In this document: positions 53,335-64,000 of the stretch, piece by piece | How positions within the stretch are numbered: position 1 is the first letter of the stretch | Layout: each line of letters opens with the position of its first letter | NCBI GenBank assembly: GCA_025093985.1 | Contig: JACAAK010000007.1 | Coordinates: 1,922,001 to 1,986,000, forward strand | Direction: 5' to 3' | DNA: 64,000 nucleotides | DNA from: Calvatia gigantea | Lineage: Eukaryota; Basidiomycota; Agaricomycetes; Agaricales; Lycoperdaceae | Made by a program: the position numbers and the translations under genes | The notes under the pieces: model-generated | The model's input: the letters and a program-made list of their open reading frames with translations, nothing else | What the model was told of the DNA's origin: nothing | The model's database searches: none

Positions 53335-54964
53335 AAATCCCTTTTGCTATGTTCGGTTTCTACTTTTAGGCATCTAGTTGTCATGAAGTGCAACACATTC
53401 TCGAGACTACTGCGTACGACATCATCGAGACCTTTGCCTATAAGTACAATCTTTCCTTTGTCTGGTATCCCAAGGCTATCTTCCGTAGTTTCCACCTCCT
53501 CCATCTCGTATAAATTCCTGACGCCTTGCAGAACGTATTGCTTGCCCGTCGTGAGCGATAGCACGCCCTTGCAGCGCAGCACAAGCAGGTCACGAGCCTC
53601 GGGGGTATCGTCCTGCGGAAGGCGGTTCTCCCAAAGAACAGTGCGTATCCATTGATCAAACCTATCAAATGCCTGCGGCGTAAGTGGAGAGCATTCGACC
53701 TGCAAACTTGAGATTCCGCGAAATTCGTAATGATTGCTATGTGTATTCTGGTGATCATCGTGACTATGATCGCAGTCGTTGGTATGCACGTGAGAAGGTG
53801 TGGTGGTTGTTGATGCTGTCTCGGAGGGAGGGGGTTTGGAGTAAGCAGAAATACCGATGATCCGCTTTAGATCAATCTCGCCCTTGGTGGTGCGGTAGAT
53901 CGGTGCCGCGGGGTTTACTTGTTGAACTGAGGTTTTCGGTATGTGAGAGACTTTCAGGCGTTGCAAGGTCCGTTTTATTTAGAATTATCACGTCTGAACC
54001 GGCGATTTGGCTGTTGCCATGTGTTGTCAGACTGAATGTTCGGAACGGCAATGGAAGATTGTTCACCGAAGGCTTTCACCAACGTTCATCGGGTCTGTGG
54101 CATGATCTTCCGTCATTTGCTGTTATTTGGAATGAGCAGAGTATTGACGGGGGAAGAGTTAAATTACCTGTTCGCCAAATACGGCGTCAACGACACAAAC
54201 GACGCCGTCAAGTGCGATGTCACGTCCAAGCCCCGCAGCGAACTCCTCATTATGCCAGAATATCGCAGCGATAGGACCTGCATAGTGATCAGTTTGTCAA
54301 CTATACACAGCTTAATTGACAGCAATATTAACATTCCTGGATCTGCAAGTCCTGTTGTCTCCAATAGGATATAGTCAAAGGCTCCTTTACGCTGCATGAG
54401 CTTTTCAATGGCGGCGGCGCCAGGTATCCTTAATACTGCAGCAGAGACACCCGTTTGGCAGTTCCAAAAATTCCTCGGATTGCTCCGCAGTTGGGTCGTC
54501 CGGCGAGGAGATATTAATGGCCTTGGCTATGGGAACATGAGGGATGCTTAATATAACTGCGATGGAGGATATTGTACTACGTACCTTCTATATCCTACCG
54601 GATGGGTCAGTGCGGCTCTTGGCTGCATTTTAGACACAGATGCTTACTGCTGTATCACCGAATTCATTCATGATAACGGCAATTCGGTAGCCATGCTGTT
54701 GGGTGAGGATGTACCTTTTGTCGTTGAGTTCATAGGGTGGAGAATATTTATTATGATGCACACTTGAGCTAGGGTAGATTTTCCGGCACCGAGAAAGCCA
54801 CAGATGATGGTGAGAGGGACTCGCGAATGCGATACTGGCTCTGATGACTCTGCTCCTCCTAAGTCATGTTCGATCAGGGTGCTGATCCACGTTGTGAGCA
54901 ATTATCTGGGTCTGTGATGCGAAAAGCGAAACACATACGGGACGTCGTCGTCCGAGTCAGCCAT
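53307..54964 (-). CDS. ZNG1: ZNG1/CobW-family zinc chaperone GTPase
   Basis: This is a G3E GTPase of the COG0523/CobW class that hands zinc to client enzymes such as methionine aminopeptidase. Visible are the start [19 protein letters not shown]-loop [23 protein letters not shown], the metal-site GCLCC in [37 protein letters not shown] and [11 protein letters not shown] His-rich loop ([19 protein letters not shown]) and the C-terminal [16 protein letters not shown] follow. Three defects appear: an extra base near 54423, one near 53928, and an exon end after DPG (about 54337) followed by GAATGT where GTAATGT or GTATGT is expected. These may be assembly errors or real decay. It is divergent from the STYX-like gene. 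Confidence 0.85.
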
Positions 54965-55154
54965 GGTGGTATGCTCGGAGCTCAGGTTAATGAGCGTGAT
55001 GTGAGCGTGACGCGTGTGTGGGATCGAATTTGCAAATAGCGTCCAGGGCTCTCCCGCTCCTCATTAAGCGGTGAACTTCAACCTCTTCTCTTGCTCTTCC
55101 TCTCCGCTTTCCTTCTCCCGTCCATCCATTCATCCTTGAGACAACGCAATATAA
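54965..55154. promoter_or_regulatory. Divergent promoter region, ZNG1/STYX-like
   Basis: The outward-facing start codons are 190 bp apart. The stretch just upstream of 55155 is strongly C/T-rich, like many fungal 5' leaders. Confidence 0.45.
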
Positions 55155-56247
55155 ATGACTCTCAACGCTGCACAGCTCACAGAAGAGGAACGTAGATCAG
55201 TCATACAGGGCCCTGGCGATGTCGAGTGGAAGTATGTGTTTCGGACTCATATACTTCTTAGTTTATTTAATAAATTAACCCCAGGTACGAAATGCGTCGT
55301 GAGTGCCAGGAGATCCTGCCTGGCCTCTTATTAGGGCCCTTTGCGGCGTCGAAATCACTTGAAACCCTGAAACAACACTGCGTTACACACATGTAAATCT
55401 GCGACCTTCCTCTTTCAAGCACTTTCGCTAAAGTGGCGTCCGCTTTTTTCATTTCGCGTCTGGTGCGGGCGGTTATAGAGTATGTATACGAGACGCCAAA
55501 GAAGCTTTTTCTGTCCGCCCAAGATATCCGGACGAGTTCAAATACATGGTTCTGAATGTCGAGGATAATGAGGAGCAGAATCTTATCAGGCTCTTCCCAG
55601 GGTGCGCCCTTCCTCGCTTTCTTGGTGTCAACGGCCGGCTCATGTTTGAATACCTGTCACTAGAGCGAAACAGTTCATTGATGAGGCTATAAGTTCTGGT
55701 GGACGTGTTCTGGTGCACTGCAATGGTAAGTAGGCGCTCTTTGATGCAGGCCTTGCTTGATGTTCCTGATCCGCACATAAACCAGGCGGGATAAGTCTGT
55801 CTCCTGCATTCGTTGTTATGTTCGTCATGCAGCATTACCAGCTCTCGTGGGAGGACGCTCTTCATATGGTCCAGAATCGTCGGTATTGTATATCCCCGAA
55901 CGGTGGCTTCCTCACGCAGATTAAGGCAAGTTTGCCGTCCACGACTGGTTTTGGATGTCTTCGAAAGCTCAATTATCTTTTCTGCTACTTCTACCTGTAT
56001 AGGAGTACGAGGCGATCTACAAAGCGAATATTGCTATACAATCGTTTCCGACCATGCAAAGGTCTATCTCAAGGCGGAAACGCGAAGTTGATGAAGATGA
56101 TGAGGATATGGAAATTAGGTATGTAGATATTTTCCTCGATTCGTCACATTCTGATTAGTCTGTTTTATCCCAAGGGATGAGGATAGGAAGCGACCTTTGG
56201 TTAGGAATGGCCCAGAGGATGTTGATCCTAATGCGATGGAAACATGA
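55155..56247 (+). CDS. STYX-like dual-specificity (pseudo)phosphatase
   Basis: Exons 55155-55231, 55285-55392, 55479-55601, 55664-55725, 55786-55925, 56003-56118 and 56175-56247 give 232 residues in one frame. The fold is that of a dual-specificity phosphatase (YEMRRECQEILPGLLLGPFAASK, YMVLNVEDNEEQNL, FIDEAISSGGRVLVHCNGG). The active-site loop reads HCNGGISLSPA: the Cys is kept, but the CX5R arginine is Leu, so phosphate binding should fail. STYX proteins are such pseudophosphatases; they compete for MAP-kinase or F-box partners. The C-terminus is basic, then acidic (RRKREVDEDDEDME). Intron 5 uses a GC donor (GCAAGT at 55926). Confidence 0.82.
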
Positions 56248-56451
56248 TACTCAAATATGGGGATGGATGGCTATTCTGGAGTCATTGTGTTCGATGCCAT
56301 CTTTCTTTCAGCAATATTGTTCGGTGTGGATGAATTTTTCATTTCTTTTTGGGCCATTTTCCTGTGCACTGGATTGTTGCTCGTTGTAGAGACGAGCTCT
56401 CTTTACATACCCCACTACTACGTAACTCCAATTTTGACGTAATGATTAATA
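56248..56451. other. Convergent spacer STYX-like/HUT1
   Basis: 204 bp between two convergent stop codons; likely holds both 3' UTR ends. Confidence 0.5.
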
Positions 56452-57961
56452 CTATAGTGATTTTATCTTTGCCTTTTCCTTCTCCTGAATGACCTTCTTC
56501 GCGTGAACGTCTATTCAAAAGCTTTGAATTAGGCATCGGGTAGCGGAACGACAATGACGTACCCCGGCGTTTCACCCAAGCTTCTACCGATATGCCAGCA
56601 AATACGACACCAGCGCCGAGCCATTGACCCTTGGTCAACTTATGGTTATAGACAATTACCGATAATAACATTGTGAATAATTTACGAGTGAGGGTGATGG
56701 TTCTAGAAGGAACGGAAAGAAAGGTCGGGGTCAGAAAGGAAACCTCAAAGGGAGAATGTGGAGCCTGGAGCTTGTCGGCTACTTACACCAAAGTAAGGGA
56801 TCCAAAATGCTGGAGAGTTTCGAAAATGAACAGCTGACCGAGGGCGCCAGTGAAAGCGAATTGTGCGAGAGGTGAAATGATAGAAGGGTGATTCCGAACA
56901 AAGGTCAGAGCGCCTGCGAGTTCAGTCTTGCCGTCATTGGAGGGATGAATTACCGGGATATAGGGTAACGGCAGGACGGATAGAATGGAGGTGATGACGG
57001 TGCAGAAGAGATTAATCCAGAACATCATCTGCTGACCGGAGACCTTGTGACGAGTGAAGATCTCGTCTTGGGTGGAATTGATAGCTCCATCGAGGGCGAG
57101 GTTAATGAGCAAGTAAGTTATTCCAATCAAGTTAGCGTATGGGGTTTGTTGGGTTTGGTTGGAGCTGTGTTTGCCTTTCTTGCCATCGTTACCGAAGTAC
57201 ATGAAGAGGGTGATGCCCGTTGTGACCATGAAAACCACAAGGTATTTGTGAGGCGCGAAGCGTCTGCGGTATAGGAGGACGTTCATAATCATCACGGGGA
57301 TGAGTTTACAAGATTTGCCGAGGACCATGGCGGGGTAGGAAATGTAGGATAGTGCGGCGAAGCCAAAGGGTGCGGCAGAAGTGATGAACGCCGAACATTG
57401 AAGGTATCGAAGTAGCAGGTTTGCTGGCGGAATAACGGGTATAGGGTTTCTCGGGATGTTGATGGTGATGAGATTTGCCATTCACCTGCTGACCGTTTCC
57501 GTTGGTAGCAACTCCATTAGGGTTTACAAGGGTTTCATCTTTGTGTTTGAGGCCAAGGCTCTGTGCAAGGGTATCTGTGGGTTTGCGGCGTAACATGATA
57601 TAGACCAGGGCTGATATTGAGCTCAGAATGCTCTGACATGTGCCCATGAAGAGGGGCGACTTGAATTTGTCGGCCCCAGTGCCGTCCGTACGTTGGAAGG
57701 GAACGGAGACTGGGTACAGAAAAACGTGGACCGATCAGACATTTGGAATGTTTGGTGAATGGTTACTCACGGCGCTCCTGAGCTATTGCCCACAACTAGA
57801 AAGAAATTGAGCATTTCGGAAACGGGAGTGATCGAAACCCGTTTGCGTACCAGAAACATCGAATAGACCCCCACCACGCATACTAGGAGCCTAGGTGACG
57901 GGTAAGCGCTGGTCAATAAACCACAAATGTATGCGTGAAAGACTGACCTTGCAAAGGACAT
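56452..57961 (-). CDS. HUT1: HUT1 nucleotide-sugar transporter (SLC35B1 type)
   Basis: This is a multi-pass drug/metabolite-transporter-fold protein. HUT1/SLC35B1 members sit in the ER membrane and were first described as UDP-galactose transporters. The start MSFAR and following [21 protein letters not shown] are typical. Strong family blocks are [109 protein letters not shown] and [21 protein letters not shown]. The last exon is set by the acceptor giving [19 protein letters not shown] and a stop at 56454-56452. One frame break lies in the variable loop near 57410, just before RYLQCS. Confidence 0.92.
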
Positions 57962-58445
57962 GATGGATGGCACTTGGCGGGAGGGCGGGAGGGGGGTGTT
58001 TGCTGGTTCTGTATTTTATTTGATCTGACCAACGTGTATCTGTGACGTGGAAGATCGATCGGATCTAGACCCTAAGCTAGGGGTTGTTTCAAGCGTTCCG
58101 TCGGTGGCTGTGCGAAAGCAAAAATAATTAATTTTTAATTTGGAAGCTTGGCGAGGGCTGAGCTTGGGGCAAGTCACCAGGCTTTCTGTTAGCGGTGTGT
58201 CCCTTTCTCCCTCTTACCACCACCACACCATACCTCTTTCATCCTTCCACCCACTCATACCACTCTCTCATCGTTGCCTTGTTTAATGCACTCTGGTCGC
58301 ACCTTTTTCTCAGAGGAGCTTCGTTCTTTGCCCGCCTACCCGTCCCAGATTCCCCACCAGGACCTTACTTTTTCCCAGTCTCCGAGACCCAATAGGTTCT
58401 CGGGCTATCATTCAGGAGCTGAATGGAATCTTCAAGCACCATCAG
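57962..58445. promoter_or_regulatory. Divergent region, HUT1/kinase, with possible 5' coding
   Basis: About 480 bp separates HUT1 from the conservative kinase start. From 58286 an open frame in another phase (starting MHSGRTFFSEELRSLPAYPSQ) looks protein-like. It meets the kinase frame at a GGGGGG run at 58491-58496. It may be the true N-terminus with a one-base length error. Confidence 0.45.
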
Positions 58446-60915
58446 ATGCAGACATCGACGACGAACAACACCTCCCAGCAGCCCTCTCACGGGGGGAGGT
58501 TAGGCATAACAAGGCTGCTCCACCCTCCCCATCTCCAATCTTCTCCCATCCCCATTCCCAGGCCCGTTCCTACTTCCCATCCTCCCCCACAAAACGTCTC
58601 CGTCTCACCCGCTGCCATGTTTCTTGCCGCTTTCAGCCCATCTATGGCCCCGGCACCCCTCCCCGATGACGAGGGACAGGTGGTGGCGGGTTATACCCTG
58701 GACGGCATCATCGGCTATGGCGGCAGCTCGATTATCCGTCGGGCCTTCTCTGCCTCGGGTGGGGTCGTAGCTGTCAAGATCGTGAAGAGATCTGATATCC
58801 AGAAACAACCCGATCCAGACCGTGCCCTCAGGAAACTGGAGCGCGAAGCAGAGGTCTGGTCGTCGTTGAGCCACGAGCATATCCTCCCCCTCTTTGCTGC
58901 AGTCAATACCTCTTATGCAGACTTCTTTGTTACCCTTTTTTGTCCTGCAGGTTCAATGTATGATATACTCCAGCGTGATGGTACCCCTGCGTTACCCCAG
59001 GATGATGCTGGTATGATGTTCAGGCAGGTGGTGAGAGGGTTGCGCTATCTTCATGAAGTTGCGATGTATGTCCATAGGGACATCAAACTAGAGAATGTGC
59101 TTGTGGATGAGATGGGTGTATGCAGAATCGGAGATTTCGGCATGTCCAGAAAGATAGGTGAACTCGACGAGGATGACTTGGAGCCAGATGTCGAAGAGCA
59201 CCATGAACACGATCATTTCCATCACACAGGTATGCACAGGGCTGCTTCAATTGCAGGACCAACGTCTCGTCGCGAGACAAGATCCAGCTTGCAGCCACCG
59301 TCCGCAATCGCGCGCCACAGCGCGTTCCGCCATCGCAACTCCACTTCATCTGCGCCCAACATGCACCCCGTGCAGGTATGCCAACCGGGGTCTTTACCCT
59401 ACGCCGCCCCCGAACTCCTCCTTCCGCAAACGAACGGTCCCTTGCGGCCACACCCGGCTCAAGACATTTGGGCACTTGGTGTTTTGTTGTACGCTCTATT
59501 GACAGGTTGTTTCCCCTTCCACGATTCATTCGAACCTCGGCTACAAATGAAAATCCTGCATGGTAAGGTCTTCGTTGACGTTATTCCTCATTCAACAACC
59601 AAACTCAATTTATTCATCACTCCCAGGCACGTTCGAGTTCCCGGTTGGCACTGGAAGAGGTGCCGAGCGTGTTCTCAAGGGCTGCCTTGAACGTTCTACC
59701 CAGCAACGCTGGACGATTTCCATGGTCGACGAAGTCGCCTGGGGAATCGGCTGGGGAAGTGAAGGTGACGATGTCACTCCAGCAGAATCTGATGAAGAGT
59801 ATGAACCTCACTGCAGACCGTCCACACGTCCTACCTCGCGTTCTTGCTCCCGTCCTCCGGTTCTTGTCGTCCCTATTCCGGACAATGACTCGCCACAACA
59901 AGAGGACGGAAGGACACGACCGGCCTTAGAAGCTGCTTCTCGCCGGTCGGCTTCTCGAGCCAAACGTTCCCAATCCAGGGCTCCAGTGCTAACGCACCAC
60001 CATCAACCATACCCCGGCCGCAGCCTCAGTCGTGGTGTTACCCGTCATGGTTCGCGTGCCCCATCGCCGACACCTACGGGCTCCGCCCTAAGCGCCAGTA
60101 TCATGTCGAGCACAGAATCTCCGTTCCTAGTTTCCCCAACTTCATCCGTTGACCGCGGACGGCGGCAACATCGCCAAAACAGCCTCCTTCTCCCTTCTCG
60201 TTCGCCCAGTCCAAGTGTCGTTCCAGGAACCCCTGTCGATTTTGGTGCACCCTTCAACGTGACATTCAGTGCATCCTTACCGGTTGTCAACGATCAACCT
60301 GATGAACCTGATGGGTTACGCCTTGACAGGGTAGAGGAAGAAGAAAGAAGGGGACGCTCTAAATCCACTCGAGAGCTGCGGGCGCCGCCTTTATCTTTCT
60401 CCGCCAGCGATAACTCGGATAACGATAACCTAAACGCTGGCATCGGACACTGGGGTGGGAATTTGGGGGCGGCGGCAACAGAAGCAACCCGAAATGAAGA
60501 TAACAAGCCGCCCTATGATTTTAGTGTGGATTCGGATAAGGAGCGGAGTCGAAGTTGCGGGTTTGGCTTGAGGGCCTTATCTCCCTCCTCCCGCTCGTCA
60601 AGAGGACCCCCACGTGCCAGGCATTCGTATCACCACCACCATTATGCTCACGAGCCTTATGAATACGACCATGAGTTTTGGATGACGAGGAAAGGCAAGA
60701 GAACGGGAAGCCAGCCCCCGACGCCGGCGACTCCTAGCTCAACTCCGTGGTCTGCACCTCCGTGGTCTACCACGTCGCAGTCGCAATCGAGCGAGCCACT
60801 TATATCTGCCGCCGCTATCAACGAGTTTCTCAAGAAACTAGCAGCCCCCTCTGGGGATCCTATTGAGATAATGATGAGGGGTAGGAGTGTTGATCGTGGC
60901 ATTGAGTGGTCCTGA
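58446..60915 (+). CDS. Fungal Ser/Thr protein kinase, extended activation loop
   Basis: Exons 58446-59562 and 59627-60915 give 801 residues. The kinase domain is complete: IIGYGGSSIIRRAF (Gly loop), VAVKIVKR (Lys), YVHRDIKLENVLVDE (catalytic loop), IGDFGMSRK (DFG), SLPYAAPELL (APE) and DIWALGVLLYALLTGCFPF. Between DFG and APE sits an unusually long insertion of about 75 residues, acidic and His-rich (ELDEDDLEPDVEEHHEHDHFHH), then basic. The 400-residue C-terminus is Ser/Pro/Arg-rich and disordered. The closest named relatives by motif are the fungal Ran1/Ksp1-like kinases, which act in nutrient signalling; I cannot assign it further. The start could lie upstream at 58286 if the G run there is miscounted. 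Confidence 0.85.
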
Positions 60916-61634
60916 ATGAGAGGACCATCCTTATCTCATAACCGGGCGCTAGCTCGGAAAGGGTTCGGAAATTAACGACATGCTCTCCAATACGACAGAG
61001 TTGCCCTTCTCTCCGGAGATGAAAACTTTCATGGGTTGGACTGGTTTTGGGTCTCAAGGTTCAAGCTTTCAAAGCCCAAAGTTTCCTTTCGTTCTTGTGT
61101 CTGTTCATGATTTTGGATAGGTTAGGGGTGATGCACTCGGTTAAAACTTTTCCTTCACTCTTCATCTCTCATCTTGCCTGCCTCTCTCCACTCAGTCTTC
61201 ATCTCTCCTGTTTCGATCTCTGTCACTATTTTCATATTGCTCTGTCTCTCTGTTCTTTTGTCTTCTGTTCTTGGTCTTATCTTCACTGTTCATTGATATC
61301 CATTCTGTCCACACTTCTCGCTGATTCTTCTCACTGCTCAAATTCTCCTTCTCACCACTCTCCAAAACAATACCAGTTTTTTTTCACTCTAGTCTCACAT
61401 GTATGCCTTCCTTTCTCGTTTCTGTATGCACACCACCTATTTTACTGTATACCCTCAATTCCCCTGATCATGTGATTGTAGCATTAGTTGAATTTGACGG
61501 GATTGTGGCTCTTATCTATCCGGCCGAGAAGAGAACGCCCACTCAATGGAGAAAGCAACAACACATTAATCACAACGCCACAACACAAACCCATGAATAC
61601 AAGCCATGACCCAATTCAGAGGTACGCAAGAAAT
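60916..61634. other. Convergent spacer with strong pyrimidine bias
   Basis: About 720 bp between the kinase stop and the Ssr4 stop. The plus strand from about 61130 to 61400 is markedly C/T-rich (repeated TCTTCATCTCTC-like words). No gene is supported. Confidence 0.5.
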
Positions 61635-63178
61635 CTAGATGACAAGACCGTCGCCTATCATATCAAGAGACGTGACAGTGCTTCTCGCGCCTTCTTCAGC
61701 CCGAGACCGCCGCTCATCTGACTGTTGCTTGAGATGCTCAATCTCAGTTTGGAGTTTATTCTGTCAGCCACACAAGAATGTTGATGAGAATCTACTTCGA
61801 AAGAAGCAAAGACCGTGTGACGCACCACTTTAGCTTCAAGTTCTGTCTGTGAGAAGCTGGAGTAAGGACTGGGTTTAGGAGTAACCCCCTTGTTGCCTGT
61901 GAGTCATTCATTATCAGCGTTCTGTTTTTGCTTCATGCACTAGAGGAAATGGAGTAAAGGACAGGATAACATACCAAAAGCGGCAGTTTGGAATACTTCG
62001 TTCATCAGCTCATGGTTACGTTTGTAACGAGCCATTGCGAGAGTTCTTGTTGAGACTTGGTCAACCTCATCTATCAAGAACATCAGAAGGAGGAACGAGT
62101 GAGAAAACCTTGGCTCATAATAAGTTATTGATAGCAACCAATGAAGACTCACCGCCCGAGTCATCTTCCTCAGGACGGGGTGGCCGCTGGGGGGGAAGTA
62201 CACAGGTTAGTGAATGGGCGAACGTAGAAATAAAATTCGGGTGAGATATGGACCCACCCCTGGTGGATTCGCGGCCCTTTCCGCAGCTTGGCGTTCCCTC
62301 TGTCGCCTTTCCAGCATTTCCATGTTGTTATTTTGGTGTGCGACCATTGCCTGCTGTTGTTGAATGCCCATTGGGGGCATGCCAGGCGGACCTGGGGGCA
62401 TTTGGCTGTGCATCATGTTCCCTTGAGGAGGTTGCACTTTCTGTCCTGCTCGTTCTCCAGCGACGAAGACTCCGGACTCGGTGATGGGTCGGAGAGGGTA
62501 CCCGCGCACAGGTTGATTAAACAATGCCGGGTTAATCGCTGTCAAAGGAAGGGAAAAAGAATCAGGTTCCCTCACATTTCCGCTTCCAGAACGATTGCAC
62601 GAACTAGAAGAAGGAATTACGCACGTGCTGGACTTCCTCGTGTATAATGGACGAGAACGAGTTGAGGGTGACTGCCTTTTATTAGACGATAGCGCCTTCG
62701 GAGTCTCCACGCTTGTTGGTCTTGCGAATTTGGGACAAAGCCGAATTTCACTTCTCCTATTTCCATCTCCTACACACCAAGTTGATCATCATATCAGCAC
62801 CATGTATTCTTTCGACTCGTCGCGGTGCCAAACAGCCACTCACACGTCCATTTCCAACTGGGACAACATATTTGGTTTCAGAATCTTGATACCTCACGCC
62901 GTCATTTGGAAAAGGCCTCTCCGGAGGCAAAAATAGTACGTATGCCTGTCCCTCTAAACTCTGAGCACCCTCCGTCCATTGCAGTTGAAGTACCATGAAG
63001 ACTGACCAGCTGGTTTGTCGATGTATCCCCAGGTGAAGGGAACTGTTTGAGCGACATGAGCACCGCGCAAGAGCATGTTGACTGCAGCCTCGAGTGTAAT
63101 TTCGCGGTGCATACCCGCGCTTTCTGGATAGCGCAGACATAGCCCTTCGTTCTGAGCTTGCGCTAGTGGTGTTGACAT
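61635..63178 (-). CDS. SSR4: Ssr4-like SWI/SNF and RSC chromatin subunit
   Basis: The N-terminal half matches the fungal Ssr4 (DUF1750) domain by its run QLQWTEGAQSLEGQAYVLFLPP, FPNDGVRYQDSETKYVVPVGNGR, EMEIGEVKFGFVPNSQDQQAWRLRRRYRLIKGSHPQLVLVHYTR. The C-terminal half is Met/Pro/Gln-rich (MPPGPPGMPPMGIQQQQA), with a short coiled coil (NMEMLERRQRERQAAERAA) and a second helix (LEAKVNKLQTEIEHLKQQSDERR), ending MIGDGLVI. Ssr4 is a fungal-specific nuclear subunit of the remodellers, described in fission yeast. One frame break lies near 63010, between YIDKPAG and SVFMVLQLQW. The family call rests on remembered consensus, so alternatives remain possible. Confidence 0.73.
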
Positions 63179-63349
63179 GGCTTTTGATTGCTCAAACGGC
63201 TATCCGGACAGGTCACAGAACAACGTGTTGTAGATGTTTGGCTTCACAATGACAAATAAACACGGGAACAAGTGAGTACTTTTAACGGAGCACATTTGCA
63301 CAGGTAAGTATCACAAATATATTCGTGCTTTACAGGGTATTCTGGCTCT

Positions 63350-64000
63350 TCAGCAGGTAAATACGGGCGGCCCTGTGAAAATTACTTGTGAAAGGTTATC
63401 TGATGCATGGTGGTCGGATCCCGTACCTGGAGGTGTATAACTCGTGATAAAAATCGATGTAACGATACCAGGGTCAGTTGCTTCAGAAAATGTCAGCCTA
63501 ATCTCACCAAGTACAGAGGCATGAAACTCACGTTTGTATGCACCAGGGATACTGACAGTTGATGGGACGGCTCCCCCAGGCGAGGAACCTGATACAGAAA
63601 TCTGCGCACAACTCATCTAAAGAACTACTGAGCAACAAACGCCCGAGGAACAGTAAGAGTGCCTACGTAGAATTGTGCTCCAGGATATGAAGTAGCAGAT
63701 TGCAAAGCTTTTGAGAGTGTCAAAATGGGCATCTATATAGGGAAGTACCAAACGTACCAATCGACTCGACGCGGAGTAAATAATCTCCGCTAGCGATGCA
63801 GCTCGGAATGGTGAAGGTCGCATTCCCCTTGTTGTTGAACAAGTGGTCAGAGCCCCATTGGTGGGTGGTGCTATCAAGCCCATCCTGCCAAATTTTGAAC
63901 CACTTCAGACCTGTGAAAATCCGCCAGGTCAATCAGGATCCCGTCGAGCGGTATAATAAGATGCGAACCAGAAACACTGGATTGCGTTGCCGAAGGGACG
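63350..64000 (-). CDS. AA9 lytic polysaccharide monooxygenase (partial)
   Basis: Only the C-terminal part is in the window; the N-terminus, with its catalytic His1, lies beyond 64000. The visible part reads [80 protein letters not shown] and ends PPVFTC. The axial Tyr and nearby Gln (QFY) and the family Cys pairs are present. The residue that is normally His in the ALHSA segment is Gln here. AA9 enzymes are secreted copper enzymes that cleave cellulose oxidatively. The frame is open through all visible exons. Confidence 0.9.

Noticed and set aside
53480..54964. Calling ZNG1 a firm pseudogene
   Set aside because: Its defects are single-base and similar to those in POLA2 and CWF19, which should be essential. 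Assembly error is as likely, so it stays annotated as a gene.

Overview
This is nuclear DNA of a filamentous basidiomycete, most likely an agaricomycete mushroom. The genes are dense and on both strands. Most are split by many short GT-AG introns of about 45-70 bases. Several families point the same way: a fungal hybrid phytochrome, a DASH-complex DAD1, an AA9 cellulose oxidase, an Ssr4-type chromatin subunit and a BOR1 borate exporter. I see no rRNA, tRNA, CRISPR array or intact transposon. All product names come from reading the translations and family motifs by eye; no database search was possible.

Layout. 0.1-2.3 kb: TALE (KN) homeodomain transcription factor (+). 2.3-9.2 kb: a long stretch with no gene I can support. 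9.2-11.4 kb: divergent pair USB1 (-) and ureG (+). 12.5-13.8 kb: IWR1 (+). 14.0-15.9 kb: membrane-anchored histidine acid phosphatase (-). 17.1-19.6 kb: BOR1 (-), divergent from an ABHD12-like hydrolase (+, 19.7-21.2 kb). 21.7-27.9 kb: remains of a hybrid phytochrome histidine kinase (+), broken by stops, frameshifts and a deletion. 28.5-30.2 kb: GT61 glycosyltransferase (-). 30.4-33.3 kb: CWF19 (-), divergent from EFL1 (+, 33.5-37.4 kb). 37.6-42.1 kb: SH3-WW-WW Ras exchange factor (+). 42.5-42.9 kb: DAD1 (+). 43.0-47.0 kb: protein kinase C (-), divergent from an unrecognised acidic protein (+, 47.4-49.7 kb). 50.0-50.6 kb: endosulfine/Igo1 (+). 51.1-53.3 kb: DNA polymerase alpha B subunit (+). 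53.3-55.0 kb: ZNG1/CobW zinc chaperone (-), divergent from a STYX-like phosphatase (+, 55.2-56.2 kb). 56.5-58.0 kb: HUT1 nucleotide-sugar transporter (-), divergent from a Ser/Thr kinase (+, 58.4-60.9 kb). 61.6-63.2 kb: Ssr4 (-). 63.4 kb to the window end: partial AA9 LPMO (-).

The genes do not form a pathway cluster; most are core housekeeping or signalling functions. A loose signalling theme exists (Ras GEF, PKC, Igo1, orphan kinase, STYX, phytochrome remnant), but chance adjacency explains it. The most notable observation is the phytochrome pseudogene. It keeps the chromophore cysteine, H-box and receiver aspartate but carries seven in-frame stops. Separately, about nine other, mostly conserved genes each show one or two single-base frame breaks. 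This suggests the underlying assembly carries indel errors, so frameshifts alone should not be trusted here.
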